Assembly: GCA_029339505.1 (NCBI GenBank)
Contig: JAQISU010000166.1
Coordinates: 6,492,001 to 6,556,000, forward strand
Source of the DNA: Unio delphinus
Taxonomy: Eukaryota; Mollusca; Bivalvia; Unionida; Unionidae
DNA: 64,000 bases
Direction of reading: 5' to 3'
In this document: positions 51,881 to 63,951 of the stretch, in pieces
Layout of the letters: every line of letters begins with the position of its first letter
Numbering within the stretch: the stretch's first letter is position 1
Position numbers and translations under genes: made by a program
Notes under the pieces: model-generated
Told to the model about the DNA's origin: nothing
What the model saw: only the letters and a program-made list of their open reading frames with translations
Databases searched by the model: none

Positions 51881-53057
51881 GCTGACGGGGGGGGGGGGGG
51901 GGGAAACCGTGATATATCTCCAAGGTTCGGGCCCGTACACCTGGGCCGAACAACACTTTTTAATTTTATGAAAGAAACACTTCGTTTCAACAACAACTAA
52001 GAGAGCCCCGGATGTTTCTTACCCCAGGCCCGTGATCGCTCCCTACAGGACTACATGGAGACACATTGAAAATCGTTCCTTGTGCAACTGACGAATATTC
52101 ATATGGTGTATGTAGATTGCATAGTTTATACATAAGTATCAAGTATCTAATAATAATACTTGTTGACAAACGAGGAGTACATCTAACCCATGTGACAGAG
52201 AAATCTAGCAGTTTTTTTAATGTTACGTTTCTTATCTTAGTGTAGTCATTGCAGACCACTCGTCTCAGCCAAAGTGTCCACGCGCTCAGAACTACGTTTT
52301 AAAACAATAACCCTTTTTATCTTCTGATGTGCCTTACGTAGTTGCTCTAAAATCAAACAACAACAACACATATTTAACAAAAATATATTAAGTTAATGTC
52401 AATCCATCTTTGAGAACACTCCATACAAAAACATTTCGAAAGAGGCAAAGACATGCCCGCATACATGTCGAACTTTTTGGTAATATGTTAGTTCGTTAAA
52501 CACAGCATGGTTAGTTTTATCTTATATGCAGCACTAGCTCAGTACATTTTAAGGTCAGCGTCATTAAATGTAGATAAAGCAAAGTAACTAGTTTAAATAC
52601 TTCGTGTGAAATAAATTATATACCGTTAGCTATATTTAATGACGCTGACCTGAAAGTTGACCGTGCTACAGATAGGATAAAATTCTCAATGCTTTGTGAA
52701 TTGAACTATGACAGAAAACACTGATCCATGCATAAAGACTACAGACCTATACACTTCATAGCCTTTCAACTATCTTAACAACTACGTAAAACGTAGTAAC
52801 AGCCAGAAATGTATTATGGCAAGCATCTCCGACGTGTCCCAATTGAATCAAACATATACCTGCTGTATTTATTGACAAATAATGCACTTACCAGCCAGAA
52901 GAAATAATTTATTGCTCAACACACTAATTCTTAAGCAAATGTCACTGCAGCACTTGCCATATTTCCAAGACAGGAAAATAAATTTGCAAAGAATAAATTA
53001 ACTTGAAAGTTTAGCACATGGTTATCCGCTAGGGTATATATTTGGTAAGTCTTTATA
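51881..53057. other. Poly-G run, palindromic MITE-like repeat, no gene
   Basis: Poly-G at 51888-51902 and a 22-bp inverted repeat at 52552-52651; otherwise AT-rich. Confidence 0.5.
52552..52651. repeat. Inverted repeat with 22-bp arms (MITE-like)
   Basis: aggtcagcgtcattaaatgt at 52552-52573 pairs with 52630-52651 (one mismatch), 56 nt apart. No clear target duplication, so the element type is open. Confidence 0.7.
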
Positions 53058-53058
53058 C

Positions 53059-53105
<47 letters not shown>
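53058..53105. repeat. (GT)n microsatellite
   Basis: About 22 GT units. Confidence 0.95.
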
Positions 53106-53107
<2 letters not shown>

Positions 53108-53527
53108 TTGTTCAAAATTGGAACTGACTAAATGAAACAGTGTCGTGTCATAAATATTCATTATTTATTGTCAGTTTCATGCAACATTCATATATAAAAT
53201 GTGATAATACCTCATTATTATGCGACGTTTGATGTCATTTTTCTTTTCTCACGCGTATTATCTGTGTACTTCGGATGCAATGGTCACACCACAGCCCTCA
53301 ATAACATCTTTTGTATTCATGCGCTGTATGTAAACGTTTAGTTCCTGAACACTAGTGAAAAGTTCTTTTTACTTTAAACACAATATTGGGTGAGAAAAAT
53401 AATCTACGCTGTGTTTGAACCGAGACAAGGAAATCCCAGTAGCGTTGGTTACATTATATGTCTCTGCACTCGGGCTGACTGGGATGTCCTTATCTCGGTA
53501 CCAGCTGTAAATGATGGAAATGTAAGG

Positions 53528-53530
53528 TCA

Positions 53531-53612
<82 letters not shown>
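53528..53612. repeat. (GA)n microsatellite
   Basis: About 40 GA units with one interruption; open frames across it are artefacts. Confidence 0.95.
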
Positions 53613-53616
<4 letters not shown>

Positions 53617-53730
53617 AGAGATCAATGCAAATATAAATTCCGAGAGAAGGAAAGAAAATTGACATGCAGAGAGACTGAAGAGAAAAAATGCTAATTCAGA
53701 AAGAAGAAAGTGGGAGAGAGAACAGGGGAG

Positions 53731-56700
53731 AAAGAATTCAAAATGCAGATGCAGAGTGATGCACTGGTAATTCATTATAGATTGTTGACTATAGGTCTGC
53801 GTCCACAAGATTTCCAGAGTCAAATCTTTTGACACATATTACAACTAATACCATAGTAAAGGTTTTACAAGACATTTTACATTTGTTTTTCGTTTCTTAC
53901 ATGTCCAGCCGCACTAAGTTCCCCGAATAAGAACACCTTCACTAGAAGAAGACTTCACACTAAAGGGAAAGTACCTGATACAAAAAGACTCTGAGAAGCT
54001 TTTGTCCCTTAAATGTTTACTAGGAATAAGCTTTTGAAAGTGATATAGAACCTTTCGCCATTAATGGTTCACACTTCTCCATAATACAATCATGCTGTGA
54101 TTTGTTTGACCCAGTAAATTTAATACTATCAATACATCACTGAGAGCTTGACCTTTAAGCAATAAGAGTATTTGAAATAAATCTGTCTTGATTATGTTGT
54201 ATGAATTTCAACTAGAAACATTCAGAAATAACGTGCACTTTCGTCTTGCGATAGGAACCCGTAAGAAAAGAGAAGGATATCTGATCAATCTTATCAGAAA
54301 CAGTCAATTGAGATCTATGGGTGCTCCTATTGGACTGATTTAGCTTTTTACAAAAAGACTGCTGAGTGGAAGACTTGGTGAGAAAGAAAACTTTGTGAGT
54401 TAAGAAATATTCATACAAGCACTATTTTCTAAAGTTTCGACCTTGTGCTCAGCGAAGTATGTCTGGATGTCTCTGTGGATTCAGTTCTTAAATCTCTGAC
54501 TAATTTGAGTTGTCTGAGGTTATCATAGTCTTGACCAACTTTTTTTGCCTAGTGCCACTTAAAAATAATTGCTCGTTTCTTTCTTGCAAATTTAACATCG
54601 GTTTGTTCAGTTTCATGTCATAATCCTCTTTCGATATGCTTCATGAACCACCTCATAACTCTTCATGCTACATCATTCCTTAACCAGATCACAATCAGCA
54701 CATTGCTGTACTGGCAGATACATAAAGATGTATCGAGCGTTGTCAGTAAGTGTATTTTGTAATAACAGAATCCAATGCTCTTTTGGCTATTTCAAAGTTT
54801 CAGCTAATTTTTTTAATAAGTAAATTATTTATTTTACTTCTTTTTCTTAGAAAGTGGATATTAATATTTTATTGTTACATCAAAACCTGAATTTGTACGT
54901 CACGTCGGGACGTGCGTTTCACTTTACAATCGAAATTTAAATTCCCTTTCTTACTTTTCTCTTTTCCTCTGTATTTTCATCTATCCTCTTTATATAATTG
55001 CAATCGCCAATCTACCCAATTTCTGCCAACCCGCATGCAGTTCCTAGGTCAGCCTCTAACATCACTGAAATCGCCATTGGCTCTTTGCATTTGCATAAAC
55101 TCTGACTATTTTAAGTTTAGTGTCACCGTGATGCTATTTCACATTGCCGCACAAATCTGATTAAGCTGTGTTTGGAATAAGCACACACGAACTATTATGT
55201 CGCCGAGATATTATTTCACTTGGCCGCACAAATCTGATTAAGTTGTATTTGGATTAATCACACAAGGACTATTGTAGCTAATTTTTCCAGGACAAGTGTG
55301 ACTGAGCGCGCTGTCCTTGTTTTGATTGTGTTTATTCTCGTAAGCTGGCTTTCACCAAGACAACTTTTAGTTGTCATTACTATTTTAAAAGCGTAATTGG
55401 TCCACCTGCACCATCCTTGTTGATGAGAATCATAGTACGTACCATCAGCACTTACACGTGCATCACATTACATGTCGACCGCAAACTGCCTCAACAATTC
55501 TATGTCTTTCAGTGAAAAGTAATATATTTGGTACAACAAACTGAAATCGTGCTGGGGAATATTAATCTCTGTGCCATCGTTTTGATATACAGAATATGAG
55601 TATCCACCTGCAATATAATGGTTTGTTTAGTATATTAAAATATTTCTTTAGGGGATTCCTGATGACCGTTCGACCACAACAAATTTGGTCATTTCTGATT
55701 GGTTAAATATCATCATGCTACGGGTTTGGCCATAATATTTATTTATAGTCTGAAACGCTTGGAATATGTGTTTTGCTGCTGTATGACCATGCTGGGTACT
55801 TACTGGTTATGTAAACTGTCGGACAATATAGGTTTCCAAGCGCACGTCTGTGGTATCCATGAAGAACGATATGATTCAGGAATTCATAAAAGACAACAGT
55901 CTTTTGTAGTTAACGAAGGGTTTTATACACGAATCCATAACGTTAATATAGAAAACTCAACATTATCATCAGCAGCAGCTCCATAACGCCAAGTATATGA
56001 CCGAGAGGAATAGGAGACGAAAATCTTCACGAACCTCCACGAAGTTGAATGTAACTATGCACGCAATCCACCAGTGCAACTGTTGATGGTACCCATGGCA
56101 TATGGTTATGTACTTACATCATTACCAGGGGTGTTTAATGCTTTATTTCATGGATATGAATACGTATAAGATCCATTATTTTTGGAATAACCTGTGGTTG
56201 ACATTATGGTTGGGCCACCAAGTCTTGCGTAACTATCAATGTATCAGGCAAGTCCAATAATAGTCGTGGCAATGAGAAAAATTTCAATCTCATATGTTGT
56301 GCCTATAATTCCTTACCATCTTTTCTTGTTCCGCTCGTAAATGCATCAAGTCTTCACAAAATATTTGCATCGATTACCTGGAATACCATGGGTAAATATA
56401 CCGGTGAAAAACACATTAATAGACTAAATTACTCTGGACTTGGTACACTGCTTATTATATGACTTGATTATAACAACCATCCATAGCCTGGTGAAGCAAA
56501 TCTAATTGTGTTGACGATGCATTTTGTCCACATGATCTTGTTTAGAAAGCATCAAATTATATCCGTGCACATCAACGTGTCAATGTTGATCTCATACATC
56601 ACCTAAATGAAATTAATGCTACATTAGGAGAACAAATCGCCAGAAGCATCATCAAAGGATGTGTCACGGTCAATATTACTGTAGGATGATCTGCCTCCAG

Positions 56701-56780
56701 TGGAAACATCCACTAACTGCAGGTAAAATATATTTGATGGAATGGTTTCCGAGCGAACTGTATCTAAATAATGTTACAGT
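53731..56780. other. No intact gene; decayed coding-like stretch towards the right
   Basis: A 76-bp tandem duplication at 55133-55276. From about 55650 to 56780 broken plus-strand frames (for example LPGVFNALFHGYEYV near 56130, and GIPWVNIPVKN near 56395) look like decayed protein sequence just upstream of the integrase remnant. Possibly another Polinton gene, not identified. Confidence 0.35.
55133..55276. repeat. 76-bp tandem duplication
   Basis: Two diverged copies containing 'gccgcacaaatctgattaag' at about 55147 and 55223. Confidence 0.85.
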
Positions 56781-56789
56781 CCTCACGGT

Positions 56790-57720
56790 TATTAAAAAGG
56801 TAAAGCTTTAATTGAAATATTAGCAAGTTTATCCATGGTGCTGCTCCAACGCAGTTGGGAAAGCACGCGATATGGCAAATTTACCGGTGTACACCATGAA
56901 AGATTATTCTCCTTGATTAGGTTGATGTCAAAATGTCTACCGTTGTTGACTTGTTGTTTATTGCATATGATCATGTGCAAGAACGCGCATACAAATACGT
57001 ATTAATAATTGCAGAAGTGGCCAGAATATACAAGAAAGAATAGCAGTTGACGTCCAAAGATGCAGCAAGTGTCTCAGATACACTTGAATTACATGCGCAG
57101 ACCGTTAATAAGTTCACGAGTACTGTATGTCGGTCCACGAAAAGAAATTCTTGGATCAGTTATTGCGCTGTTAAGAAAACAACCTGCGTGGATTCGCGTT
57201 GGACGACATGTTAATATGCACCATGACCAAGCTATTGTGGAAATATTTAACCGTAGACATCCCGAATGATTATTTGGATGTTAGTACGAGCAAAATGTAT
57301 TGATGATGTCATAAACTCTGGGGTTAAACTGCTCGAGTTGCCTCGGATCGAGAAGCGATCTCACGAATGAGTGATCTAATTTATAATAGTCATACAAACA
57401 CTAAATAATGAAATCACATTCACGAATGGATTAAAACATACAGATGCGATTTGCGCGGAAAACTGTCATAATTACGTGTATAATGTTTTTCACTGCCACT
57501 GATGTTAGTCACTAGGAAAAAATGTTTTTTGGTATTTGTATCCACCAGAGGAGTTAGAAGGCGGGCAACGTCAGACGACTGACCGCATATGTTCCATTGA
57601 TGAATTCACAATTGCAGACCGATTTAAATTTTGCAAGACAGACAAACGTTTACCATTTGACAGATGTGATGAATATTCAGTATCACCTCCTAGTGGGCCT
57701 TGCAAATCATACCTGAAAAT
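56790..57720 (+). pseudogene. Polinton-type integrase remnant (upstream region)
   Basis: Plus-strand blocks in order: KHAIWQIYRC (about 56853), YKYVLIIAEVARIYKKE (about 56970-57040), GPRKEILGSV, RVGRHVNMHHDQAIVEIFN (about 57200-57255, catalytic Glu block), LGSRSDLTNE (about 57345) and YPPEELEGG (about 57540-57565). The same family as the intron-2 remnant but on the opposite strand and better preserved. Stops and frameshifts break it. A Tigger element lies 50 bp downstream. Confidence 0.65.
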
Positions 57721-58155
57721 ACAAAGCTATCATCAAAACCTATTTTAATACGTAACGCATGAATGCATTACAGTCAACTCCACTTAACTGCACATCGGTT
57801 AACTGCACACTCCGGATAACTGCGCGTAGTCATGTCGGTTCAGTTTTTCCCAATGCTTTTCAATGGGAACAAACTTCGGATAACTGCACTTCGCTTAAAT
57901 GAACACTCTGAATAATAGCACGATAACTATCTGCCCGTGGCACATGATTCATTACAATTTTACTCCGGTTAACTGCACAATGTATAGTCATGCTCAGTTA
58001 TTGCCAGTCCACTGCTGTAGCGCTTCAAATAAGCCGACAAATAAGCCGGTAAATGCGACTTTGTAAATGATTGACATGTAAAGGACGCTTTATGTGGTAT
58101 ATACATGTATATCCGCGCCCACTAGAGAGTAATAGCGTGGGGAAAATCATAGTAA

Positions 58156-58330
58156 ATGTACAGCATGGGAAACATTGCTCTCAACCGTTCGGGTTTGAAT
58201 GATTTCAAACCAACAAATGGATGGTTTTTGGAAAGATGGAAAATGCGCAACGGAATTCAATTTAAACGACAATACGGCAAAAAAAAAAACAGGATGCAGA
58301 CGACTTTGGAGCTGAACACTTTTTTGCGGG
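58156..58330 (+). pseudogene. Tigger transposase fragment, CENP-B-type DNA-binding helix-turn-helix
   Basis: GLNDFKPTNGWFLERWK followed by a basic stretch matches the Tc5/CENP-B HTH domain of pogo-group transposases. It ends where the oppositely oriented catalytic fragment begins. Confidence 0.7.
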
Positions 58331-58334
58331 AGAT

Positions 58335-58501
58335 GACCCATCAATGTCTGACATCAGTTTTCGAATAACTAGCGATCTATAGAATTTCTTGAAATTCGCT
58401 ATAATTCCTTGATCTATTGGTTGAATCAGTGAAGTTATGTTCGGAGGAAGGAAAACAAGCTTAACATTTAAGTAAAAGTTGAAAGAGTGGATTCTAATCA
58501 T
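58335..58501 (-). pseudogene. Tigger transposase fragment, DDE catalytic domain
   Basis: Minus-strand FLPPNITSLIQPIDQGI, followed by NFKKFYR, is the conserved block around the last catalytic Asp of pogo-type DDE transposases. Inverted relative to the HTH piece beside it. Confidence 0.7.
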
Positions 58502-58642
58502 TGTTTATATTTATTCTTCACATATATTCGTGCCGTGCTGATTTAAAACTGTACTGTACCGTACTTCGGTTAACTGCACACTCCGGTTACCTGCACAGTC
58601 TCGTGACGGGCCCGAGGGTGTGCAATTAACCGGAGTCGACTG

Positions 58643-60109
58643 TATTGCTCCAAAGTCAAGCGCGTGGAATCCGTACGCCTAAATGGTGATTCCATCTGGA
58701 AATATCCATCGTTTGGAATGATGCTGAGACAAACATACCTTGTTGCATTGGTTTCCCCCCATTCGCTCTTCGTATGATAACCGAATCATCTTTTCTAGTA
58801 ATTATAAGCTCACATCACTTGTGAAGACATTCTGCATACACCTAATCCCGCAGGCGCATTTTCAATAATTAAATGCGTGACTATTTTTGGTTTATTTTCA
58901 TTTTCGGCGGCATGTGATACGACCACTATATAAATATATTTTTGGATCCAATCTAAAACACTGTTCGATTCGCGTTTCCGAAACATCGTCTTTCAAATTT
59001 GCTACTCCTTTTTGTTGGCATTATTAAATAAATGATATTCATTCGGATACTCGCTGTTTTCAAACTGTTTCAAGGGTGTATCTGACGCAATATATGAGTA
59101 TTTTGTCGGTGGTTAATTGCATCAACAACGAATCTGTGTTCGTGTACAACATTTTTGCATTGTCATATTACCACGGTTTCATCTTGCTGTATTAAAACTC
59201 GTACCTGAATAATTCAGATGAGTCGAGCACCGACTTAGAAAGGCTTTGTCAGCTTCAGTTTCTATTTTTGTTTGGTACAACCATGAAATCAAAATTAAAC
59301 ATCTTCGGAGATTAAAGTGTCAGGTCAGCAATAAGCCTTCAGTGCTTATTTTGTTCGCTGTCCCTAACGAGAATACTGTTCGTTCGCTTTCTCGAATTCT
59401 CGAAAGAAATTTTCTTGACATCGAAAGTCGTTTTTCAAAATAATTAGCATCCGTTCGTAGACTATCATTAATCTGATCATAGGTAGACGTCCAAACTTGT
59501 TAGCGAAATCCAAATAAAATTTACGTGTGTACATTCCGAATCGCAAATATATCTGCAGAGTGTAAACATGGTCATATTGTTGTTTTGAAAGATTTAGGAC
59601 AAGTATGTTGCATGCAGCAAGCGTGCACCCTGATTTGTCCACAATTACACAATGATAATGGGAAAACCACTCGTGTGGCACTGAAAGCGGATCCAGGGTC
59701 AGCGGATACTCGTTATGGATGTGAAGTTTTTCAGGGGTATTGGGTATTGCAGATCAGCTTTAAAGAAATATTTATGGTCGGTGTTGCTATTATATTCATG
59801 TATGTATGTATGTATACTTGCAAAGATGTTTATTTGGATGGAATCAATTCATTCAACACCATTGTCCATGTAAAATATCTTGTTCATATACGTCCAAGGT
59901 CAATCGATTTGACAGAAATCACTGAGAGATATTCAGATTGTGATCACTTAGGTCTAAATCTATGATCACTTTGGTGTGAAGACATTTGTAGAGGTACTCC
60001 CCTGTACAGTTTTTGGGTTTCTTTAAAACCCGTTTTGAAATGATTTGGACTTTGCCATTTTTGGAAAAGTCTCAGAAACTAAAAATATGTATTTTTGTTC
60101 AACTTACAC
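58643..60109. other. No intact gene; possible helicase remnant on the minus strand
   Basis: Minus-strand frame at 59681-59364 begins with a PHEWF block like the one in the 28.0-kb helicase remnant (PQEWF), then runs on without a clear motif. A plus-strand frame at 59525-59965 overlaps it and shows no domain. Could be part of the same Polinton as the integrase; weak. Confidence 0.25.
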
Positions 60110-60176
60110 GCACACATACATACATACATACATACATACATACATACATACATACATACATACATACATACATACT
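60110..60176. repeat. (CATA)n microsatellite
   Basis: About 15 CATA units. Confidence 0.95.
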
Positions 60177-61444
60177 ATCGTTTAAATAAACCAAACCTAT
60201 ACAAAGTTGTCATAAAACTCCGCTAATTTTGTAATATAACCTAAGGAGATGTGGATGGTTCATATATTGTGTTTATTATCACAATGTCACATCTGGTTCT
60301 AATTTTAACACGGACATTATTCTCCGTTTTTCCTTCTTTCGTTGGAATCTCGTGTTACTAATGTTGTCATTATTTACTGCCTAAAGCGTATTTGTAAGCC
60401 ATTCTTTAGTTTACACCATATTTACTTCAGAAACATTAATAAACACAATTACAAACATATGATCTGGGATATTTATTATAAATCATACGCTGATAAACAG
60501 TCTCCACAACTGTAAAAAGAAAGAAAATATAACATCAAGGATCTTGAAGCTAGTACCAATGGTTTTACAGAAAATATACATACATTCACATAAAAAGCAT
60601 AAAGAATTACTAATAAGTAATTGCGTCTCTAATGATTGTGAGTTCAGTCAACTGAGTAAATCTTTTGGTCGTCAAAATATATCGTTGCACAGCTAAAAAT
60701 GTTTGTGCGTTATTTTCTAGAGTTAGCATTGAGTGGCCGAATAAAAGTTTAAATCGTAAGAGTCAATGGAGTTGTGTATAGGATTTGATCTCTGATATTT
60801 GAATATCTGAAACAGTCTAGAAGATAAATGATTCGTAATAATCGTAATTTAATTTAATTTGTTCTTAGTTTAACATGCATGATCTGAAACATTATATTAC
60901 CAGAATAGTAATAACATGGGTGGGTTTCAAATACGCTTTAAAAATTATGTATTGAACTGATTTTTTTTCTCTCACTTCGACCTGTAACAAGTTTCATGTT
61001 CGAATACATATAGTAGAAAGTATAAATGAATCGTAGAACAAGTCGTTCTACACACTGGGGGTCGAAGTTCAAATGGAGTAGGTCTCATGTTCTGTAAATA
61101 ATGGTCGAATGAAGATATGTAAGCTAGTCCGTGGTAAATTTTAAGAAGCTGACGTAGATTGTGCTTACAGCGGAGAGAATTTGGCCTTTGCCAGCTATTG
61201 TCGTGGTATAATTGTGAAGGAGATGCACCTTTTGGTTACACCCGTTATTATTCTCAACGCCATAACATTTATATGTTCTACGAGAAGTGGCGTCATTGGG
61301 AATGTGGGTGGGTCGCGTATGATTGATGTTATGAACACTGTAGAAAGATCTCAAGAAAAGTGTAAACATGCGTCGAACCAGATTACTCAAGGTTACTTGG
61401 TACAAGTTCAGTTTAATTGGTTTCGTTCCGGGCATTATGCTTTT

Positions 61445-61445
<1 letters not shown>
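60177..61445. other. No gene recognised
   Basis: AT-rich, frequent stops in all frames; nothing structured seen. Confidence 0.5.

Positions 61446-61508
<63 letters not shown>
61446..61508. repeat. (CT)n microsatellite
   Basis: About 31 CT units. Confidence 0.95.
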
Positions 61509-61512
<4 letters not shown>

Positions 61513-61831
61513 CAGATTTGTGCCTATTTTGTCATTTGCGCACGAGAGGAGAATAGAAAAAAGAAACTATTTCAATAAAATTGTGTACCATATTAATATC
61601 ATTTGGAAAACAGGGATTATTAATATTTTTTATCTTTTTTTCCATGTCATTTCTGATTAATTAATGAGCTGAAATTCAACATTGATCTATAGGTCTGAGG
61701 TTGAAAAAATGTTTATATATTCGTATTACTGCGCCTTGAGCAGATCGCAATTTGATATACCAATAGTACTGATATATCAATTTGTTTTCTACCAACACTT
61801 TAAATACCATATTATATGTAATAGATGTGGT

Positions 61832-61843
61832 TTATATATATAT

Positions 61844-61932
<89 letters not shown>
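61832..61932. repeat. (AT)n microsatellite
   Basis: About 48 AT units with one short interruption near 61853. Confidence 0.95.
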
Positions 61933-61933
<1 letters not shown>

Positions 61934-62042
61934 GAAGCACATAGGCGGATTTCGATTTTACATCACCTCTTTTAATTGTATGAGTATATAAGTATATTTA
62001 TTAGAGATCACACAAACCTTTTATAAAGTATGTATTAGCCAC

Positions 62043-62046
<4 letters not shown>

Positions 62047-62133
<87 letters not shown>
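62047..62133. repeat. (AT)n microsatellite
   Basis: About 42 AT units, only 115 bp from the preceding AT tract. Confidence 0.95.
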
Positions 62134-62134
<1 letters not shown>

Positions 62135-62829
62135 CGTCTAGTATCTTACGATACTGCACTTGCGCTCAACTTCAACTCAAGTGTGCCCTATAGTGTATTA
62201 GTAGCTACTTTGTAAGATTATCATGTACATTCTTGTAGTCGACGCATTTCATTCTGGTTGATTAAATTTGTTTCTGAATGAACTAAATGAGATGGTTCGT
62301 AGACTATCACATACTAGATGATTTGGTACATTCCGTATTAACGTTTTAATACAATGTTTTGGATTTTGTCAAGTTAAGACATCAGACATGGTCCTTACAA
62401 ATATCATGCAAGTGACAAGGTATAAACTGTCTTATTTCTCTGCTAATAAGAATGGCCACAAAAACATACATAGAGCTTTACATCCTGCATTTCCTCAAAA
62501 TGTGTTTTATTTGTTCTTCAAATCCGGATTACATGAGCCATGTCATGGGTTTTCAAGCTTGATTACACATTGGGAAGTTGTACTGTAATTTTGACTGTAT
62601 TCCACATGCAATTACATGCTACTTATTGCACTCAAATGAAAAAAACCGTATAAGAAATTGTTAGTTTATTTTGTTATTTGATCATGTCGTTTGTCTTCTT
62701 GAAATTTTGTATGTGTGATTTGTTTACCCACCAGACGCTTCAGGAGGTCGCACTATCTCTGCTGCTGTAATTAAATCATTAGTATATCAATAATTACGCC
62801 TGATATTGAGTCTTATACAGGTTGAATAG

Positions 62830-63770
62830 CTCGAAAAAGGTTAGAAGCAATTGAGAAATTTCTTCCTGTCCGTGATTCTGTCAGACTAAAATTAAAAGAA
62901 CGTCAACAGTTTCAGGTGGAATTTGTAGCAAATTCAAAACACTTATGTAAGCCTGTTAACAAAAGTTATTGAGTTGCAGAAACAACTGAAGGTCTTAGCC
63001 CTAGGTTAGAACAAACTGCTATAACAACTGGAAAATAGCAGAAAGAAATATGTATATATAAACTTTTACGAGATCTTCCAACTGAAAGAGCTGCTGATCA
63101 ACCTCTTGGCAGAGTCAAGGAGAAATATTCGAAGAAATTAGGCAAGCTTGTACTGAAATTCGGGGATTAAAAGCAAACAAAAGAAGAAACGAAACGAAAC
63201 TAAAAAGAGTTCAATTGATTAATACATTTAATGAGAGATAGATTGATAACATAACACGTATTGAAATAAGTAAATTACTTTATACTGTAGTGAGTAATTA
63301 TTTACATAAAATCGAAAAATTTAAACCTGGCTATGCTAACGTAGATTTTGATACATATAAAAATTGGATTTATCGTGCATATACTGGTGAGCCAAGAGAT
63401 AATGATTTATATTTTAAAGCTTGGATGAAGTAAGTAAACATATGGACAAAGTCGAAAAGGAAACGTATCAACAAACATCTTAACAACAACAGCCACAATC
63501 TCCTACTAACAACAACAACAACCACAATCTCCTACTAACAACAACAACACAATCTCCTACTAACAACAACAACAGCCACAATCTCCTACTAAACCACAAT
63601 ATCCTCAACAAAAGTCACAAATTCAGGTACCTTCATCACAACCATATCCTCCTCAATAACAACCACAATCCCCTCAACAACAATCATATAATCGTTAGCA
63701 GCAAAAACCACAATCTCCTAAACAAGCTCAAGCCACAATCTCCTAAACAAGTTCAATATTCGTATAGTAC
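62830..63770 (+). pseudogene. Unidentified decayed coding region with Q/N/P-rich end
   Basis: Plus-strand pieces with protein-like composition: RLEAIEKFLPVRDSVRLK (about 62840-62895) and LLRDLPTERAADQPLGRVK (about 63065-63120). A 63-codon stop-free stretch at 63242-63430 lacks an ATG and contains KFKPGYANVDFDTYKNW. A repetitive run of 'ccacaatctcctac' and CAA units (63490-63740) follows, reading as Gln/Asn/Pro/Ser. No family recognised. Stops and frame changes indicate a pseudogene or mobile-element remnant. Confidence 0.35.
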
Positions 63771-63872
63771 GAATATTTTTTTTTATATATACAAATAAAG
63801 CTATTAAAGAAATTACAAAATCATAAAAATACATGTAGATATTGTTACACATGGATACAAACAACAGGAAAG

Positions 63873-63947
<75 letters not shown>
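63873..63947. repeat. (AT)n microsatellite
   Basis: About 37 AT units near the right end of the window. Confidence 0.95.

Positions 63948-63951
<4 letters not shown>

Larger units (their letters stand above)
57771..58642. mobile_element. Tigger/pogo DNA transposon, internally rearranged (872 bp)
   Basis: TA duplications at 57769-57770 and 58643-58644. Terminal inverted repeats CAGTCAACTCCACTTAACTG and (reverse complement) CAGTCGACTCCGGTTAATTG, with further 'ggttaactgcacactccgg' copies just inside both ends. Interior carries two transposase pieces in opposite orientations. Too short to be autonomous. Confidence 0.9.

Noticed and set aside
53390..53835. Arg-Glu and Leu-Ser repeat frames
   Set aside because: Translations of the (GA)n microsatellite.
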